This document shows, piece by piece, positions 1-6,766 of a DNA stretch of 15,697 nt. Below the pieces are notes generated by a model. The model was not told where the DNA came from, made no database searches, and was given only the letters and a program-made list of their open reading frames with translations. Source of the stretch: Sphingobium sp. (GTDB lineage: Bacteria; Pseudomonadota; Alphaproteobacteria; Sphingomonadales; Sphingomonadaceae); the NCBI RefSeq assembly GCF_003248505.1, contig NZ_QFOA01000079.1, positions 1 to 15,697 on the forward strand. Direction: 5' to 3'. A program made the translations under genes and the position numbers. Numbering within the stretch: position 1 is the first letter of the stretch; each line of letters begins with the position of its first letter.

Positions 1-195
1 TAGCACATCCGGTTTTGCCCCCAAACCCACGCCTAGCAAAATCAAATACTTACCAGCTCGCGTTCCCTGCGTGTTCCGCCGGCACTGTTCAACTTGGGCA
101 TGACCACGCAATGATGTAGGCGGGCTGGATACGGCGCTGGGCAAGCTGGACACCATGTGATGAAGAGGGCGAGGTCGCCATCGCTGCCGAGGCGG
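1..195. other. Unexplained sequence distal to the cob operon
   Basis: I see no supportable gene here. On the minus strand this stretch follows the last recognisable part of the broken cobU gene (ending near 196). It could hold more of that gene, but none of the three minus-strand frames gives cobU-like sequence that I recognise. An open minus-strand frame (42-278) has no family resemblance and an arginine-rich composition typical of out-of-frame GC-rich DNA. The first 60 bases are more AT-rich than the rest. A weak inverted repeat (TTTTGC / GCAAAA with a 17-base loop, about 13-41) is too poor to call a terminator. Confidence 0.4.
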
Positions 196-500
196 ATCGA
201 GCTCCGCCGCGGCAGCGAGCGCGTAGATCGCCGCACCCCCGAGCTGCGAAGTTTTCGACCATCGCAGCAGTGACGCACGCCGGAACGGCGCCGGCATCAG
301 GCCGACGAAGCCGTGATTGCTAGCGAAGATCGCGGCCCCGGGCTCGCTCAATCGTGGGGCGGATCTGGCCCTGCCAGCTGGCAGGAAACACTGTCATGCC
401 GTCCAGCCGCGCACGTGCCTTCGCCGCTGTGTCGGTATCGGCGGCGGGGCAGATCCGTTAGCGCCGCTTCGAATCCCGTCAGGACTGCGAAGCCGCTCAT
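196..500 (-). pseudogene. cobU: Broken 5' part of NaMN:DMB phosphoribosyltransferase
   Basis: Remnant of nicotinate-nucleotide:dimethylbenzimidazole phosphoribosyltransferase (CobU in P. denitrificans, CobT in enterics), which activates the lower ligand DMB to alpha-ribazole phosphate. The ATG at 500-498 overlaps the stop of the preceding relic as ATGA and opens with SGFAVLTGFEAALTDLP, like the family N-terminus. The frame is then lost. A second frame gives GMTVFPASWQGQIRPTIERA, a third AIFASNHGFVG (family: AIFAGNHGV), then VTAAMVENFAARG (family: VTAQMVENFAAGG), then GGAAIYALAAAAELD. All segments occur in the expected order, covering roughly the first 110 to 120 of about 340 residues. The catalytic C-terminal half is not recognisable. 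At least three frame changes make a functional product very unlikely. The family call rests on remembered motifs, not on a search. Confidence 0.78.
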
Positions 501-916
501 TCGGTGACGGGGCACTGCGGCGGGGTCCGGATGATGAAAGGGCCCCTCACACCCTGTGGCGATTGCTTAAGCGGCAAGCGACCATGTTCGCTCTCAGCAT
601 AGTGGACCGCGTAGTCCAGGATCGCGGTGGCAGCCTCCTCGCGGGGCGTGAAGCGGCCTGGCACCTGGCGGACTTTGTCGGGCGCCCGCAGGTGAACGGT
701 GCAGAGGTCGGTGCAGGCAAATAGGCACGGCATCTTCTCGAAGGCGACCCCGGCGAGCGTGGGTCACCTTCGCGCACCGTGCGCAAAGATTTCCATCAAC
801 CGCGCGCCATCGTGCATGCCGCCCTCGTCCTCGCTTGCGGCAGGTGCTGCAGGCCACGATTGCGAAGCCTTGCTCGACGCGTTTCGGCGTGGCCTTGTCT
901 TTCACTTGCAGGTCAT
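497..916 (-). pseudogene. Broken DUF1636 (predicted metal-binding) protein gene
   Basis: Remnant of a DUF1636-family small protein, a cysteine-containing predicted metal-binding family often found in alphaproteobacterial cobalamin clusters; its function is unknown. The ATG at 916-914 overlaps the bluB stop (ATGA) and is in the same frame as the gene body, but hits TGA after four codons. Family-like sequence (GFAIVACSTC) appears one frame over from about 905 to 840. At about 839 the reading returns to the first frame, giving GARLMEIFAHGA. An in-frame TGA at 766-764 follows, then GVAFEKMPCLFACTDLC, AILDYAVHYAES and QGVRGPFIIRTPP, ending at TGA 499-497. The order CxxC, then CLxxCxxxC, then the Y-rich segment, then QGxRGxFIxRxPP fits the family over its full length. 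Two compensating one-base shifts plus one stop mark it as dead, unless they are sequencing errors. Confidence 0.78.
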
Positions 917-1539
917 CGTTCGAACACGCGATCGGCCACCGGCTCACGCGATTGCCAGCCATGACGTTCCAGCTCGGGGATATCGGAGGTGTCAGCTGGG
1001 TAGCCGATGCACAGCAGTGCGATCAGCGACCAACGCGCTGGCACGTCGAGCAGCGCCTCGACAACGCCGGGATCGAGGATCGAAACCCAGCCCACGCCGA
1101 TCCCGCGCAACGTCGCCGTAAGCCACAGCGTGTGGATGGCGATCACCACCGAGTAGCGCAGCATTTCGGGCATGGTGGCGATACCTAGGCCATGCCCGGT
1201 ATCGGGGGCCTCGTCGCAGAAGACCGCGACGATCTGGGGGGCCTCGTCAAGCCCGTGCAGCTTCAGCGCACGATAGTGTTCGTAACGCGCTCCACCCGCA
1301 TGACGCTGCGCGGCCTGCACGTTCTGTGCCTCGACATGCCTCGTCAGCGCCGCCCGCAAGCGAAGCGAGCGCACGCGCACGAAGCGCCACGGCTGGGAAT
1401 TGCCGACCGACGGAGCCAACGCGGCACTGTCCAGGATCGCGGCCATGTCCGCTTCGGGCACCTCGCAAGGGTCGAACCGGCGCACGTCGCGCCGCCAGCG
1501 CAGCAGGTCCTGAAACCGTATGGCGAAGTCGTCTTCCAT
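913..1539 (-). CDS. bluB: 5,6-dimethylbenzimidazole synthase BluB
   Basis: BluB is a flavin-destroying enzyme of the nitroreductase fold. It uses O2 to fragment reduced FMN and release DMB, the lower ligand of cobalamin (EC 1.13.11.79). The 208-residue product has RRDVRRF at 16-22, APSVGNSQPWRF at 42-53 (flavin binding), GVGWVSILDP near 148-157, and a C-terminal GWQSREP. Asp18 and Ser153 line up, at a constant offset of 14, with the functionally important Asp32 and Ser167 described for Sinorhizobium meliloti BluB. The length is slightly short of the usual 215 to 230 because the N-terminus is short. It starts 17 bases after the cobO stop; I see no clear Shine-Dalgarno sequence, so the start is less certain. 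It is the last intact gene of the operon. Its natural partner, cobU, is broken just downstream. Confidence 0.95.
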   Translation of the reverse strand: MEDDFAIRFQDLLRWRRDVRRFDPCEVPEADMAAILDSAALAPSVGNSQPWRFVRVRSLRLRAALTRHVEAQNVQAAQRHAGGARYEHYRALKLHGLDEAPQIVAVFCDEAPDTGHGLGIATMPEMLRYSVVIAIHTLWLTATLRGIGVGWVSILDPGVVEALLDVPARWSLIALLCIGYPADTSDIPELERHGWQSREPVADRVFER

Positions 1540-1556
1540 CGAGGCCGGGGTAAGAG

Positions 1557-2183
1557 TCAGAACTCGATCCCCGCTTGCGCCTTCACGCCCGAGCGGAAAG
1601 GATGCTTCACCATCGTCATTTCGGTAACGAGATCGGCCGCCTCGATCAGCGCCTCGGGCGCGTTACGGCCGGTGACGATAACGTGCTTCATAGGGTCACG
1701 CGCGGCGAACACCTCCAGCACTTCATTGAGAGGCAAGTAGTCGTAGCGCAGGGCGATGTTCATCTCGTCGGCCAGGACCATGTGATAGGATGGGTCGGCT
1801 ATCATGCGCTTGACCTCCTCCAGCGCGGCTCGCGCAGCGGCGACGTCGCGGGCACGGTCCTGCGTGTCCCATGTGAAGCCCTCGCCCATCGGCTTGAATT
1901 CGACTTGGTCGGGGTAGGCATCGAACACCGCCTTCTCGCCGGTGACCATCGCCCCTTTCACGAACTGGACGACGCCCACCTTCATGCCATGGCCGATCGC
2001 GCGGACGACCATGCCGAGCGCGGCGCTGGTCTTGCCCTTGCCTTTGCCGGTGTGGACGATGAGCAGTCCCTTCTCCCGAGTCTTGGTGGCCATGATCGCG
2101 TCGCGCGCGGCTTGCTTCTTGCGCATCTTCTCGGTGTGGCGAGCTTCGTCGACGCTCACTTCGATCTTCCCGTTAGTGTCCAC
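1557..2183 (-). CDS. cobO: Cob(I)yrinic acid a,c-diamide adenosyltransferase CobO
   Basis: CobO (the CobA/BtuR type of corrinoid adenosyltransferase, EC 2.5.1.17) transfers the 5'-deoxyadenosyl group of ATP to cobalt in Co(I) corrinoids in the cytoplasm. The 208-residue product has the characteristic P-loop TGKGKGKTS at 45-53, followed by ALGMVVRAIGHG, VVQFVKG and the Walker-B-like MVLADEMN, ending in a family-typical KHPFRSGVKAQAGIEF tail. Length is normal. The start is GTG at 2183, chosen because AAGGAG lies 7 bases upstream. It overlaps the cobF 3' end by 11 bases, so translation is probably coupled. The basic, lysine/arginine-rich N-terminal segment of about 38 residues before the P-loop is usual in this family. 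Confidence 0.97.
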   Translation of the reverse strand: MDTNGKIEVSVDEARHTEKMRKKQAARDAIMATKTREKGLLIVHTGKGKGKTSAALGMVVRAIGHGMKVGVVQFVKGAMVTGEKAVFDAYPDQVEFKPMGEGFTWDTQDRARDVAAARAALEEVKRMIADPSYHMVLADEMNIALRYDYLPLNEVLEVFAARDPMKHVIVTGRNAPEALIEAADLVTEMTMVKHPFRSGVKAQAGIEF

Positions 2184-2937
2184 CGGCTCGCTCCTTACGC
2201 ATGAGATAGACGTCCATAATCCAGCCGTGCACGGCTCGCAGCGCGGCGCGGCGTGTGGCGATGCGCGTGGCTGCCTCAGTCAGCTGGCCATGCTCCAGCG
2301 CCTGATGCTCCATGCCGAGGTAGGCGCCCCACCAGATCGTCACGGCCTGCGGCTCCAGCACCTCAAACGCACAGCCTGCGTCGAGCATCACCACCACCGT
2401 CTCCGCGCCCGCAGGCCAGCCACGCGCGCGCAGCAGCCGTCCGGTGGTGATCGTGATCGGCCCGGCCAGCATGTTCAGCGGAATGGCATGCGCGGCGGTG
2501 AGCGCCTGCACGCTAGTGATGCCGGGCACGACCTGCACCGTGATTGGCATGCCATCGCGTGCCAGCCGCTCAGCGATGCGCAAGGTGCTATCGTAGAGCG
2601 AGGGATCGCCCCAAACAAGCAACGCCAGCGTGCCACCTTGCGGCAAGTGCGCGGCGATCTGAGCCTGCCAGGCCTCAGCTATGGCATCGTGCCAGTCGTT
2701 CACAGCGTCCAGGTACAATGCATCGGCATCTCGCACCGGCAAGTCGAACTCGATCACCTGCACCGGGTTTGTGAGGACATGCGCGCAGATCTCCCGGCGC
2801 AAGTCGATGAGCCCTGACTTGGCGCTGCCCTTGCGGGGCAGGAGGATGAGGTCGGCATTGTTCATCGCCGCCACCGCCTGGGCGGTGAGGTGCGCGAGAT
2901 TGCCCGTGCCTATACCGATAAGGTGCAGCGCGATCAT
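2173..2937 (-). CDS. cobF: Precorrin-6A synthase (deacetylating) CobF
   Basis: CobF is an S-adenosylmethionine (SAM)-dependent tetrapyrrole methylase. It methylates C1 of precorrin-5 and releases the acetyl group to give precorrin-6A (EC 2.1.1.152), a step specific to the aerobic pathway. The 254-residue product starts MIALHLIGIGTGN (the glycine-rich SAM loop), with LLVWGDPSLYDST around 110-122 and QVVPGITSVQALTAAHAIPLN in the middle, all typical of the CobF branch. The ATG at 2937 is preferred over an upstream in-frame extension to 3096 because family similarity begins exactly there, and the ATG overlaps the stop of the upstream methylase fragment as ATGA. The ribosome site is weak (GGAAG 4 bases away), so it probably depends on coupling. 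It overlaps cobO by 11 bases. Confidence 0.96.
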   Translation of the reverse strand: MIALHLIGIGTGNLAHLTAQAVAAMNNADLILLPRKGSAKSGLIDLRREICAHVLTNPVQVIEFDLPVRDADALYLDAVNDWHDAIAEAWQAQIAAHLPQGGTLALLVWGDPSLYDSTLRIAERLARDGMPITVQVVPGITSVQALTAAHAIPLNMLAGPITITTGRLLRARGWPAGAETVVVMLDAGCAFEVLEPQAVTIWWGAYLGMEHQALEHGQLTEAATRIATRRAALRAVHGWIMDVYLMRKERAGGH

Positions 2938-3092
2938 GCGTCTTCCATCAAGGCTCCATAGAGAACGACTGCCGAAGCTTGCGACATGCAGGCTGTCAGC
3001 ACTCCTGCCGCATCGATCCGAGCGACCGCTTTCAGCGTCAGGAGGTTGGAATCGCCGGGGCCTGAGTCCACAAAAGAAACGAACCCGCTCAC
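2934..3092 (-). pseudogene. 52-codon tetrapyrrole-methylase N-terminal fragment
   Basis: A short open frame fills the gap between cobB and cobF. It has a GTG start overlapping the cobB stop (GTGA, 3092-3089), GGAG 7 bases upstream (3100-3103), and a TGA overlapping the cobF start (ATGA). The product begins GFVSFVDSGPGDSNLLTLKA, matching the N-terminal SAM-binding loop of tetrapyrrole methylases (family: VxxVGAGPGDPxLLTLxA). It ends ASAVVLYGALMEDA, resembling the ADVVLYDALV segment that normally follows about ten residues earlier. The rest of the roughly 260-residue enzyme, including the substrate site, is absent. The best match is uroporphyrinogen-III C-methyltransferase (SUMT, CobA), otherwise missing from the cluster; a CobM-like origin is possible. 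I read it as an internal deletion of an ancestral cobA whose two coupling junctions survived. It could still be translated, so the dead-gene call is an inference. Confidence 0.6.
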
Positions 3093-4417
3093 GCAAGAGC
3101 TCCGGGGCGCGATGGTCCGATCAGGTGAAAAAACGTACCGGTCACGCCGCCACGATGTGAGCCGGTCTCGACCACCGGGGCGCCATCCGCATCGGTGATG
3201 CGGGCGAGCGGGGCATCACGCTGCTCAACGACGGTGGAGTAGTGGAATTCATGCCCGCGTAGACAGGTGCCGTTGGCGAGCCCTGCGACCGGAGCCAGCA
3301 GTTCGGCATGGCGGTAGCCCAGATGCATCTTGCGCTCGGCGTGACTGGTGACGAGGCCGAGCAGTCCGGCCATCGTATGGCGGTGTCCCGCCTTGTCGAT
3401 TAGCCCCTCCCCCAGCACCATATAGCCGCCACACTCACCATGGATGGGCCGAGTCTTGGCATGGTGGCGCACGCCTGCAATGAAGTTGGTCGCCGCCGCG
3501 ATCCGGCCAGCGTGAAGTTCAGGATAGCCGCCGGGTAGCCAGACCAGATCGGCATCGGTTGCGGGTGCCTCATCTGCAAGTGGTGAGAAGTGCGAGATCT
3601 CCGCACCCGCACGCCGCCAGCCTTCGAGCAGGTGCGGGTAAACGAACGAAAACGCAGCATCGCGCGCCATGGCGATGCGCTGGGCCGGGGGACGCGGCAG
3701 GCCCTCGGTGACAAGCTGCGGTGTCGACCCGTGCGCCGCGGCAAGGCGGATCGCGGCGAGATCGGCGTGCTCACGCAGGAAGGCGGCATAGTCGGCAATC
3801 GCGCGATCAAGGTCGGGATGCTCGACCGCCTGCACCAATCCCAGGTGGCGCTCAGGCAAGGTCAGGTCGCCCCGGCGCGGCAGCGCGCCGAGCACGGGAA
3901 TGCCGACGGCGTCGAGCCCTCGTCGCACCAGCCGCTCATGGCGCGGACTGGCCACGCGGTTAAGGATCACCCCGGCGAACGGCAGCGCGGGATCCAGACT
4001 GCGGAAACCCGCCGCGGTGGCGGCGGCGGACTGCGCTTGGCCCGACACGTCGATCACCAGCATCACCGGCCAGCCCATCCGCCGGGCGATCTCGGCACTG
4101 GCGCCGTTGCCGCACGCGCCGGCGCTCGCCACGCCGTCGAACAGGCCCATCGACCCTTCGGCGAGCACCACGTCCGCGCTCTCGGCCTCCCGCGCGATGG
4201 CGGCAAGTAGGGCTTCGTCCATCGCCCAGCTGTCGAGGTTGAACGAAGGACGGCCGCTGGCGGCGCGGTGGAAGGCCGGGTCGATGTAATCCGGCCCGCT
4301 CTTGAACGGCTGCACCTTCAGCCCATCCTCGGTCAGCGCGCGCAGAAGACCGAGCATGACCGTGGTCTTTCCGGTGCCCGAGGCGGGGGCGGCGATCATC
4401 AGGCCCGGCGCGGTCAC
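3089..4417 (-). CDS. cobB: Hydrogenobyrinic acid a,c-diamide synthase CobB
   Basis: CobB is an ATP-dependent, glutamine-hydrolysing amidotransferase. It converts hydrogenobyrinate to its a,c-diamide (EC 6.3.5.9), the substrate of the cobalt chelatase. The 442-residue product has an N-terminal dethiobiotin-synthetase-like domain with P-loop APASGTGKTT at 10-19, KSGPDYIDPAFH at 39-50 and EGSMGLFDG at 87-95. The C-terminal class-I glutaminase-like domain has the nucleophile Cys329 in HGECGGYMVLG and the catalytic His431 in GTFFHLIG. All key residues are present and the length is normal. The GTG start at 4417 overlaps the cobM stop (GTGA), and AGGAGG lies 6 bases upstream. The stop in turn overlaps the GTG of the methylase fragment. 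Confidence 0.97.
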   Translation of the reverse strand: MTAPGLMIAAPASGTGKTTVMLGLLRALTEDGLKVQPFKSGPDYIDPAFHRAASGRPSFNLDSWAMDEALLAAIAREAESADVVLAEGSMGLFDGVASAGACGNGASAEIARRMGWPVMLVIDVSGQAQSAAATAAGFRSLDPALPFAGVILNRVASPRHERLVRRGLDAVGIPVLGALPRRGDLTLPERHLGLVQAVEHPDLDRAIADYAAFLREHADLAAIRLAAAHGSTPQLVTEGLPRPPAQRIAMARDAAFSFVYPHLLEGWRRAGAEISHFSPLADEAPATDADLVWLPGGYPELHAGRIAAATNFIAGVRHHAKTRPIHGECGGYMVLGEGLIDKAGHRHTMAGLLGLVTSHAERKMHLGYRHAELLAPVAGLANGTCLRGHEFHYSTVVEQRDAPLARITDADGAPVVETGSHRGGVTGTFFHLIGPSRPGALA

Positions 4418-5199
4418 TCGCCGCCTCCTGTGAAGGGCGAGTGCGCGTCCTGTGGCCGAAACCGGCGATCGTAGCCGGGCGCGTAAAGGCAGCTCTCGGC
4501 GAAGTCCTGCGCCGCCAGAACGCGCCCGACGACGATCAGCGCGGTGCGCTCCATGCTGCCCGCGACGGCCGCCTGGATCGTCGCCAGTGTGCCACGCACA
4601 ATCCGCTGGTCGGGCCAGCTCGCGCGCCAGACCACCGCGACCGGGCAGTCGCTGCCATACTGGGGCGCAAGGTCGGCGACCACTTGAGCGAGGTTATGGA
4701 TCGACAAGTGGATGGCGAGGGTCGCCCCGGCGAGGGCGAAGTTCGTCAGGCTCTCGGCCGGCGGCATAGTGCTGGCTCGGCCCGGCGTACGGGTGAGCAC
4801 CAACGACTGCGCCAGCTCGGGCAGCGTCAGCTCCGCCTCCAGCGCGGCAGCAGCGGCGGCAAAGGCGGGTACGCCCGGCGTCACCGTGAAGGGGATGTCG
4901 AGCGCCCGCAACCGGCGCAACTGCTCGCCCAGCGCCGACCACACCGAGAGGTCGCCCGAATGCAGCCGTGCCACGTCCTGCCCAACGGCGTGGGCGGCGG
5001 CAATCTCGGCTATGATCGCGTCGAGGTCCATAGGCGCGGTGTTGACGATCCGCGCGCCTGGCGGGCAATGGCCCAGCACCGCCTGCGGGATCAGCGATCC
5101 GGCATAGAGGCACACCGGCGAGGCGGCGATCAGGTCGCGCCCTCGCAGCGTCAGCAAGTCGGGTGCGCCGGGGCCGGCGCCGATGAAATGCACGGTCAT
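4414..5199 (-). CDS. cobM: Precorrin-4 C11-methyltransferase CobM
   Basis: CobM uses SAM to methylate C11 of precorrin-4, giving precorrin-5 (EC 2.1.1.133). The 261-residue product begins MTVHFIGAGPGAPDLLTLRG, with the SAM-binding GAGPG at 7-11 and CLYAGSLIP near 30-38. The family signature LHSGDLSVWSA is at 79-89 and TPGVPAF at about 108-114. The ATG at 5199 is chosen over the longer frame to 5226 because it overlaps the cobE stop as ATGA, has AAGGA 8 bases upstream, and matches the family start. The product ends about 20 residues after the CLYAPGYDRRFRP motif that usually closes the family. It is coupled to cobB downstream by GTGA. Confidence 0.96.
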   Translation of the reverse strand: MTVHFIGAGPGAPDLLTLRGRDLIAASPVCLYAGSLIPQAVLGHCPPGARIVNTAPMDLDAIIAEIAAAHAVGQDVARLHSGDLSVWSALGEQLRRLRALDIPFTVTPGVPAFAAAAAALEAELTLPELAQSLVLTRTPGRASTMPPAESLTNFALAGATLAIHLSIHNLAQVVADLAPQYGSDCPVAVVWRASWPDQRIVRGTLATIQAAVAGSMERTALIVVGRVLAAQDFAESCLYAPGYDRRFRPQDAHSPFTGGGE

Positions 5200-5561
5200 T
5201 TCGCAAGTCCTTGGACGATGGCGCAAGTCGCCATGCGATCGGGCGAGATGTGGCGAGGCGCAAGCAACCGCCCGCCCGGTCCGGCGGCGGCAAGCGCGCT
5301 GGCTTCCGCCACGCTGCCGGTGCCGTACGCAGCGAGGCTGGCAGCAGAGCGGGTGGGGGTCTCAGTCACTCTCAGAGCTGCATTCGTAACCCCGATCACA
5401 GGCAGGCCGAGAGCCTTCGCAAGCGGACGCAATCCTTCGAGCTTGTCGGCCACGGTCGCCAGCAGAGTCACCGGCTCGTGTCCGTCCTGGGCGAGAGCGA
5501 ACGCCGTTTGCAGCGAGGCCATGGCCGCGCCCTGACGGAAACCGAAGCCCGCCACGATCAT
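5196..5561 (-). CDS. cobE: Cobalamin biosynthesis protein CobE (CbiG C-terminal-like)
   Basis: CobE is a small accessory protein of the aerobic pathway, homologous to the C-terminal domain of CbiG. Its exact role is not settled; it has been linked to handling of pathway intermediates. The 121-residue product begins MIVAGFGFRQGA, the family hallmark, and contains LLATVADKLEGLRPLAKALGL and a serine/alanine-rich segment with SVAEASALAAAGPGG, typical of CbiG/CobE proteins. The ATG at 5561 is preferred over GTG at 5576: it overlaps the cobL stop as ATGA, with GGAG 9 bases upstream, and it places the conserved GFGFR at the usual distance. It overlaps cobM by four bases. Length is normal for a stand-alone CobE. 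Confidence 0.93.
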   Translation of the reverse strand: MIVAGFGFRQGAAMASLQTAFALAQDGHEPVTLLATVADKLEGLRPLAKALGLPVIGVTNAALRVTETPTRSAASLAAYGTGSVAEASALAAAGPGGRLLAPRHISPDRMATCAIVQGLAK

Positions 5562-6766
5562 AGCACCGTGCTCCACTGCACCACCGGATAGCGCGAACGC
5601 CAGCCATGCCGCGTCCCCAACGGCACGGCCTCGGCCAGCTCAATGCGCAGCAGCTCGCCGCCCTTGAGGGCGTGCCAACGGGCAAGCAATGCTTCAGACT
5701 CCAAGGTCACGGCATTGGCGACCAGACGGGTGCCGACGGACAAGCGCGTCCACAGCGCGTCGAGCAAAGCCTCCGATAGCCCACCACCGATGAATACCGC
5801 GTTGGGTGCTGGTCCGCCCGGCAGCTGACCGGGTGCGCGGGCGGTGACGATCTCCAGCCGGTCGAGCCCGAAGGTGGAGGCATTGGCGCGGACGCGAGCG
5901 GCGCGGACCGGATCGGCTTCGACCGCGCAAGCTTGGTTCGCGGGATGGGTGAGAAGCCACTCGATCGCAATCGACCCGGAGCCCGCGCCGATGTCCCACA
6001 GCCGTTCGCCAGGGCTGGGCGCGAGCGCGGACAAGGCGAGCGCGCGCACGGGGCGCTTGGTGATCTGTCCGTCATGCGCGAACCAGTCGTCGGCCCGGCC
6101 GGTGCTAAGCGGCAGGACCAAGCCCTCGCCCGCACACGCAATTCCCACGGCGACGGGGTGAGCGACATTGGTCAAGTTGAACGAGTCCGCTGTCGAAACG
6201 CGTACGTATTCCCGCGGTCCTCCCAACGATTCGAGGACATGCAGCGTCGACGCGCCAAAGCCCTGCATCGTCAGATACTCAGCCAAGGCCATGACCGCCG
6301 TGCCATCGCGCACGAGTGCCAGGATGCGCTGTCCGGGCGCGAGTTCCGGGAGCAGCCGCTCCACGGGCGCGGCATGCAGGCCGAGGCACCGCACGTCCTG
6401 CAAGGGCCAGCTCAGCCGCGCCGCCGCCAGCGAAAAGGTCGACGGGGCCGGGTGCGCCACCCACTCCTCACGCGCGAGATGGCGAGTCACGCTGGTGCCC
6501 GCTCCGAACCAGAACGGATCGCCCGAGGCCAGCATCACCACTCGCCGCCCGCGGTGTTCCAGAAGCCGCGCGATGCCGTCCGCGAAGGGCACTGGCCATT
6601 CGATCGTGGGACAGCTAACCGACGGCAACAGCGCCAAGTGCCGCGCCGGGCCGATTACCAGTTCTGCCTCGGCTAGCGCCCGGCGGGCCGCGGCGGAGAG
6701 GCCTTCGGCGCCATCCTCTCCAAGGCCGAGGATTGTCAACCATACGGAGGAACCCATGTCAGCCAC
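5558..6766 (-). CDS. cobL: Precorrin-6Y C5,15-methyltransferase (decarboxylating) CobL
   Basis: CobL is a fused bifunctional enzyme. It methylates C5 and C15 of precorrin-6B and decarboxylates the C12 acetate side chain, giving precorrin-8X (EC 2.1.1.132). The 402-residue product has an N-terminal tetrapyrrole-methylase domain (about 8-205: WLTILGLGEDG, ASGDPFWFG at 80-88, PAPSTFSLAAARLSW). The C-terminal CbiT-like domain (about 230-402) has HDGQITKRPVRA, the SAM motif LWDIGAGSGSIAIEW near 256-270 and FIGGG near 325. Start: GTG at 6766 has AGAGGA 8 bases upstream; ATG at 6757, three codons later, has no ribosome site. Either start overlaps the divergent cobK start. No promoter is evident, so transcription probably arrives from cobJ through the antisense of cobK. 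Confidence 0.96.
   Translation of the reverse strand: MADMGSSVWLTILGLGEDGAEGLSAAARRALAEAELVIGPARHLALLPSVSCPTIEWPVPFADGIARLLEHRGRRVVMLASGDPFWFGAGTSVTRHLAREEWVAHPAPSTFSLAAARLSWPLQDVRCLGLHAAPVERLLPELAPGQRILALVRDGTAVMALAEYLTMQGFGASTLHVLESLGGPREYVRVSTADSFNLTNVAHPVAVGIACAGEGLVLPLSTGRADDWFAHDGQITKRPVRALALSALAPSPGERLWDIGAGSGSIAIEWLLTHPANQACAVEADPVRAARVRANASTFGLDRLEIVTARAPGQLPGGPAPNAVFIGGGLSEALLDALWTRLSVGTRLVANAVTLESEALLARWHALKGGELLRIELAEAVPLGTRHGWRSRYPVVQWSTVL
6746..6750 (+). promoter_or_regulatory. Ribosome binding site of cobK
   Basis: GGAGG lies 5 bases before the cobK ATG at 6756. It fixes this start against a longer open frame extending far back into cobL. The site lies within the first codons of the oppositely oriented cobL gene. 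Confidence 0.8.

Noticed and set aside
13..41. Terminator hairpin at the left edge
   Set aside because: The stem is only about six A/T-rich base pairs, with a 17-base loop and no adjacent U run.
42..278. 78-residue minus-strand open frame as a real gene
   Set aside because: Its upstream part overlaps the cobU relic in another frame, its composition is arginine- and serine-rich, and there is no ribosome site or recognisable family.
2938..3096. Upstream extension of CobF to 3096
   Set aside because: The extra 53 residues have no CobF similarity. The same DNA in another frame gives the methylase fragment, which explains it better.
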